A program made the translations under genes and the position numbers. A stretch of 64,000 nt of DNA from Pelagicoccus sp. SDUM812005 (GTDB lineage Bacteria; Verrucomicrobiota; Verrucomicrobiia; Opitutales; Opitutaceae), in assembly GCF_031127875.1 (NCBI RefSeq), contig NZ_JARXIA010000021.1, positions 79,261-143,260 of the forward strand. The letters are read 5' to 3'. Below the pieces are notes generated by a model. The model was not told the DNA's origin, did no database searches, and saw only the letters and a list, made by a program, of their open reading frames with translations. Shown piece by piece: positions 62,346 through 64,000 of this stretch (position 1 is the stretch's first letter; every line of letters begins with the position of its first letter).

Positions 62346-63911
62346 ATGGACGCGAACAAACCGAACATACTTTTCATATTCACCGACCAACTACGGGCGG
62401 ATTGCATAGCAGCTCTCGGCAACAGCCAGATCAAAACGCCTAACATCGACCGCCTCGTCCGAGAGGGCACCACCTTTACCCACTGCTACACGCCGAGCCC
62501 CGTTTGCGTACCGGCTCGCCATGCCTTGACCTGCGGGGCTCCTCCGCACCAGACCGGCTGCGTCGACAACCTGCCAATCCAATGCGATCGCGGCAGCTTC
62601 ATGGAAGGCCTCAACGAACTGGGCTACCAGACGCACGGCATCGGCAAGATGCACTTTATCAAGTCCAAGGGCGACTGGGGTTTCCAAACGCGCGAGCATG
62701 CCGAGGAACTGGTGGGCGAGTCCGGCAAGGACGACTACCGAGACTTCCTCGTCGAAAACGGATACGAGCACGTGCACGACCCCTACGGCTTCCGCAGCGA
62801 GCACTACTACATGCCGCAACCCTCCCAGCTCCCCGACCGGCTGCACAACAACGCCTGGGTCGCGGACCGCTCCATCGAGTTTCTAAAGAATAGGGACAAG
62901 GAAAAGCCCTTCTTCCTCTGGAGCAGCTGGATCAAACCGCATCCTCCCTTCGAAGCCCCCTTCCCTTGGTCGCGCCTCTACCGCATGCACGAGATGGACG
63001 GACCGTATTTGCCAGAGGACTACGAGGATCAGAGAAATTTTTGGAGCAAGGTCCAATGCCGCTACAAGTACATGGATTCCGGCAGCTCCAAGCACCTCAG
63101 CCGCATGATCAGAGCCGCCTACTACAGCGTCGTCTCGCACCTGGACTACCATATTGGACGCGTGCTCGACGCCCTCGGCTCGGAAATCGACAATACGCTC
63201 ATCGTATTCTCGTCGGATCACGGCGAGATGCTCGGCGACTTCGGCTGCTACGGAAAACGATCCATGCTAGACGCATCCGTTCGCATTCCCATGCTCGCCC
63301 GCCTTCCGGGCGTATTCGAAGCCGGAGCCAAAAAGAGCCAGGCATCCACCTTGCTCGACCTTTTCCCAACCTTCCTGGAAATCGCCGGCGGCAAGGTTAA
63401 CGAGGAACTGGAGGGTGTCAGCCTGCAGAAGCTGCAAACCCAAGACCCCAGCGAACGCTTCGTGCACAGCCAATTCTCCCAGAACCAGCTCGGCCTCTAC
63501 ATGGTCGCCAACAAGGACTGGAAATATATCTACAGCGCTCCGGACGACAAGGAATGGCTCTACAAGGACGGTTGCGAAAGCGTCAACCTGGCCGGCGAAA
63601 CCGAATACGCCGACATCCAGGCCGGACTGCGGAAGCTAGCCATCGATCGCTTCAAGAAGGATGGCTACGAGCAAGCGATCGAAGGCGACGACTGGGCCCA
63701 CTTCCCGAATGCGGAATTCCCCAGCGATCCCAACAACGGCTTGCTCTTCCAGGACCCGCCCACCCTCCAAGGCGCCATCGATGCCCTCGGCCCCGACTAC
63801 GCTCGCAACGAGATCGATAAAAACGCGGAGGAATACAGCCTGCTCCGCAAACTAGGCCAACAGTCCATGCTCACGATCGATCAAGTACGCGAAAAGGTTT
63901 CCACCCCCTAG
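62346..63911 (+). CDS. Sulfatase without signal peptide (sulfatase-5)
   Basis: The 521-residue protein begins directly with the fold (MDANKPNILFIFTDQLRADC), with no signal peptide, so it should stay in the cytoplasm. The formylglycine motif is C54-V-P-A-R58, followed by GKMHF, and VFSSDHGEMLGDFGCYGKR. These features are typical of the S1 group that includes choline-sulfatase-like and cytoplasmic arylsulfatase-like enzymes. Divergent from GH78-6, it would desulfate imported oligosaccharides before or after rhamnose removal. It would need its Cys converted to formylglycine in the cytoplasm by an FGE- or anSME-type enzyme, not present here. Confidence 0.9.
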   Translation: MDANKPNILFIFTDQLRADCIAALGNSQIKTPNIDRLVREGTTFTHCYTPSPVCVPARHALTCGAPPHQTGCVDNLPIQCDRGSFMEGLNELGYQTHGIGKMHFIKSKGDWGFQTREHAEELVGESGKDDYRDFLVENGYEHVHDPYGFRSEHYYMPQPSQLPDRLHNNAWVADRSIEFLKNRDKEKPFFLWSSWIKPHPPFEAPFPWSRLYRMHEMDGPYLPEDYEDQRNFWSKVQCRYKYMDSGSSKHLSRMIRAAYYSVVSHLDYHIGRVLDALGSEIDNTLIVFSSDHGEMLGDFGCYGKRSMLDASVRIPMLARLPGVFEAGAKKSQASTLLDLFPTFLEIAGGKVNEELEGVSLQKLQTQDPSERFVHSQFSQNQLGLYMVANKDWKYIYSAPDDKEWLYKDGCESVNLAGETEYADIQAGLRKLAIDRFKKDGYEQAIEGDDWAHFPNAEFPSDPNNGLLFQDPPTLQGAIDALGPDYARNEIDKNAEEYSLLRKLGQQSMLTIDQVREKVSTP

Positions 63912-64000
63912 CCTGGATTATTCATGAGATTCGTAGCGAGCGTTCGCGAGCCCAGTACGGAAGTGGGTTTGACGCTGGTTCGCGGGCGAGGCTGGGTTGA

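Noticed and set aside
63912..64000. Dispersed repeat at the right edge (CGTAGCGAGCGTTCGCGAGC)
   Set aside because: It has an imperfect palindrome but no second copy in the window, and the region is cut by the window end.

Overview
The window looks like a carbohydrate-utilisation region of a marine Verrucomicrobiota bacterium, most likely class Opitutia (Opitutae). The grounds are: TonB-dependent receptors carrying the N-terminal motif (E/D)(E/D)IFELSPF(E/T)V, several LacI-type regulators of one subtype, many sulfatases and alpha-L-rhamnosidases, no SusD-like proteins, and few strong Shine-Dalgarno sites. The taxonomic placement is inference. No tRNA, rRNA, CRISPR array, transposase or integrase was seen. 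About 31 protein genes fill the window and nearly all belong to polysaccharide sensing, binding, cleavage, desulfation or uptake.

Layout. (1) 1-9.5 kb: the 5' part of a TonB receptor (TBDR-1), a cytoplasmic GH78 rhamnosidase (GH78-1) and a 1250-residue secreted multi-repeat glycoside hydrolase. (2) 10-18.7 kb: LacI-1 diverges from two tandem exported GH78-type genes (GH78-2, -3), a sulfatase with an atypical active-site motif, and LacI-2. (3) 18.8-27.5 kb: TBDR-2 diverges from LacI-3, an unusual LacI protein with two DNA-binding domains, followed by exported GH78-4. (4) 27.8-33.7 kb: ECF sigma factor, FecR anti-sigma factor and an STN-containing transducer receptor (TBDR-3). (5) 33.9-41.2 kb: a plus-strand cluster of a BNR_4-type lipoprotein, two sulfatases, an NHL propeller protein and a second BNR_4 protein. 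(6) 41.3-51.1 kb: a minus-strand cluster of BNR_4 protein, sodium/solute symporter, exported GH78-5 and Tat-exported sulfatase, then a flavoprotein and a membrane-anchored protein of unknown role. (7) 51.3-54 kb: a metallopeptidase/TPR protein and an AraC regulator. (8) 54-62.1 kb: minus-strand GH78-6, GH3, GPH symporter and secreted GH5. (9) 62.3-63.9 kb: a sulfatase without signal peptide.

How it fits together (inference). Six GH78 enzymes, five S1 sulfatases, three BNR_4 propellers (the fold of ulvan-lyase families PL24/PL25) and GH3/GH5/clan GH-A enzymes point to a sulfated, rhamnose-rich polysaccharide such as ulvan or rhamnan sulfate. Outer-membrane import would use the TonB receptors. 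Exported enzymes would act outside or in the periplasm. Two sodium-type symporters would carry products inward, and enzymes lacking signal peptides (GH78-1, GH78-6, GH3, sulfatase-5) would finish the work in the cytoplasm. Rhamnose and uronate catabolism genes and a sulfatase-maturing enzyme are not in the window.

Two families of palindromic sites suggest that the regulators join separate loci. TTTGGACnnGTCCAGA occurs before GH78-2 (beside LacI-1) and before GH78-4. CGATACGTATCG-like sites occur before GH78-1, the TBDR-2/LacI-3 pair, both parts of the plus-strand sulfatase cluster, and the BNR_4/symporter/GH78-5 operon. The most unusual items are the double-DNA-binding-domain LacI with a tandem operator in front of it, and TBDR-3, in which an STN domain is fused to a receptor that still has its own internal signal-peptide-like segment and an in-frame ATG.
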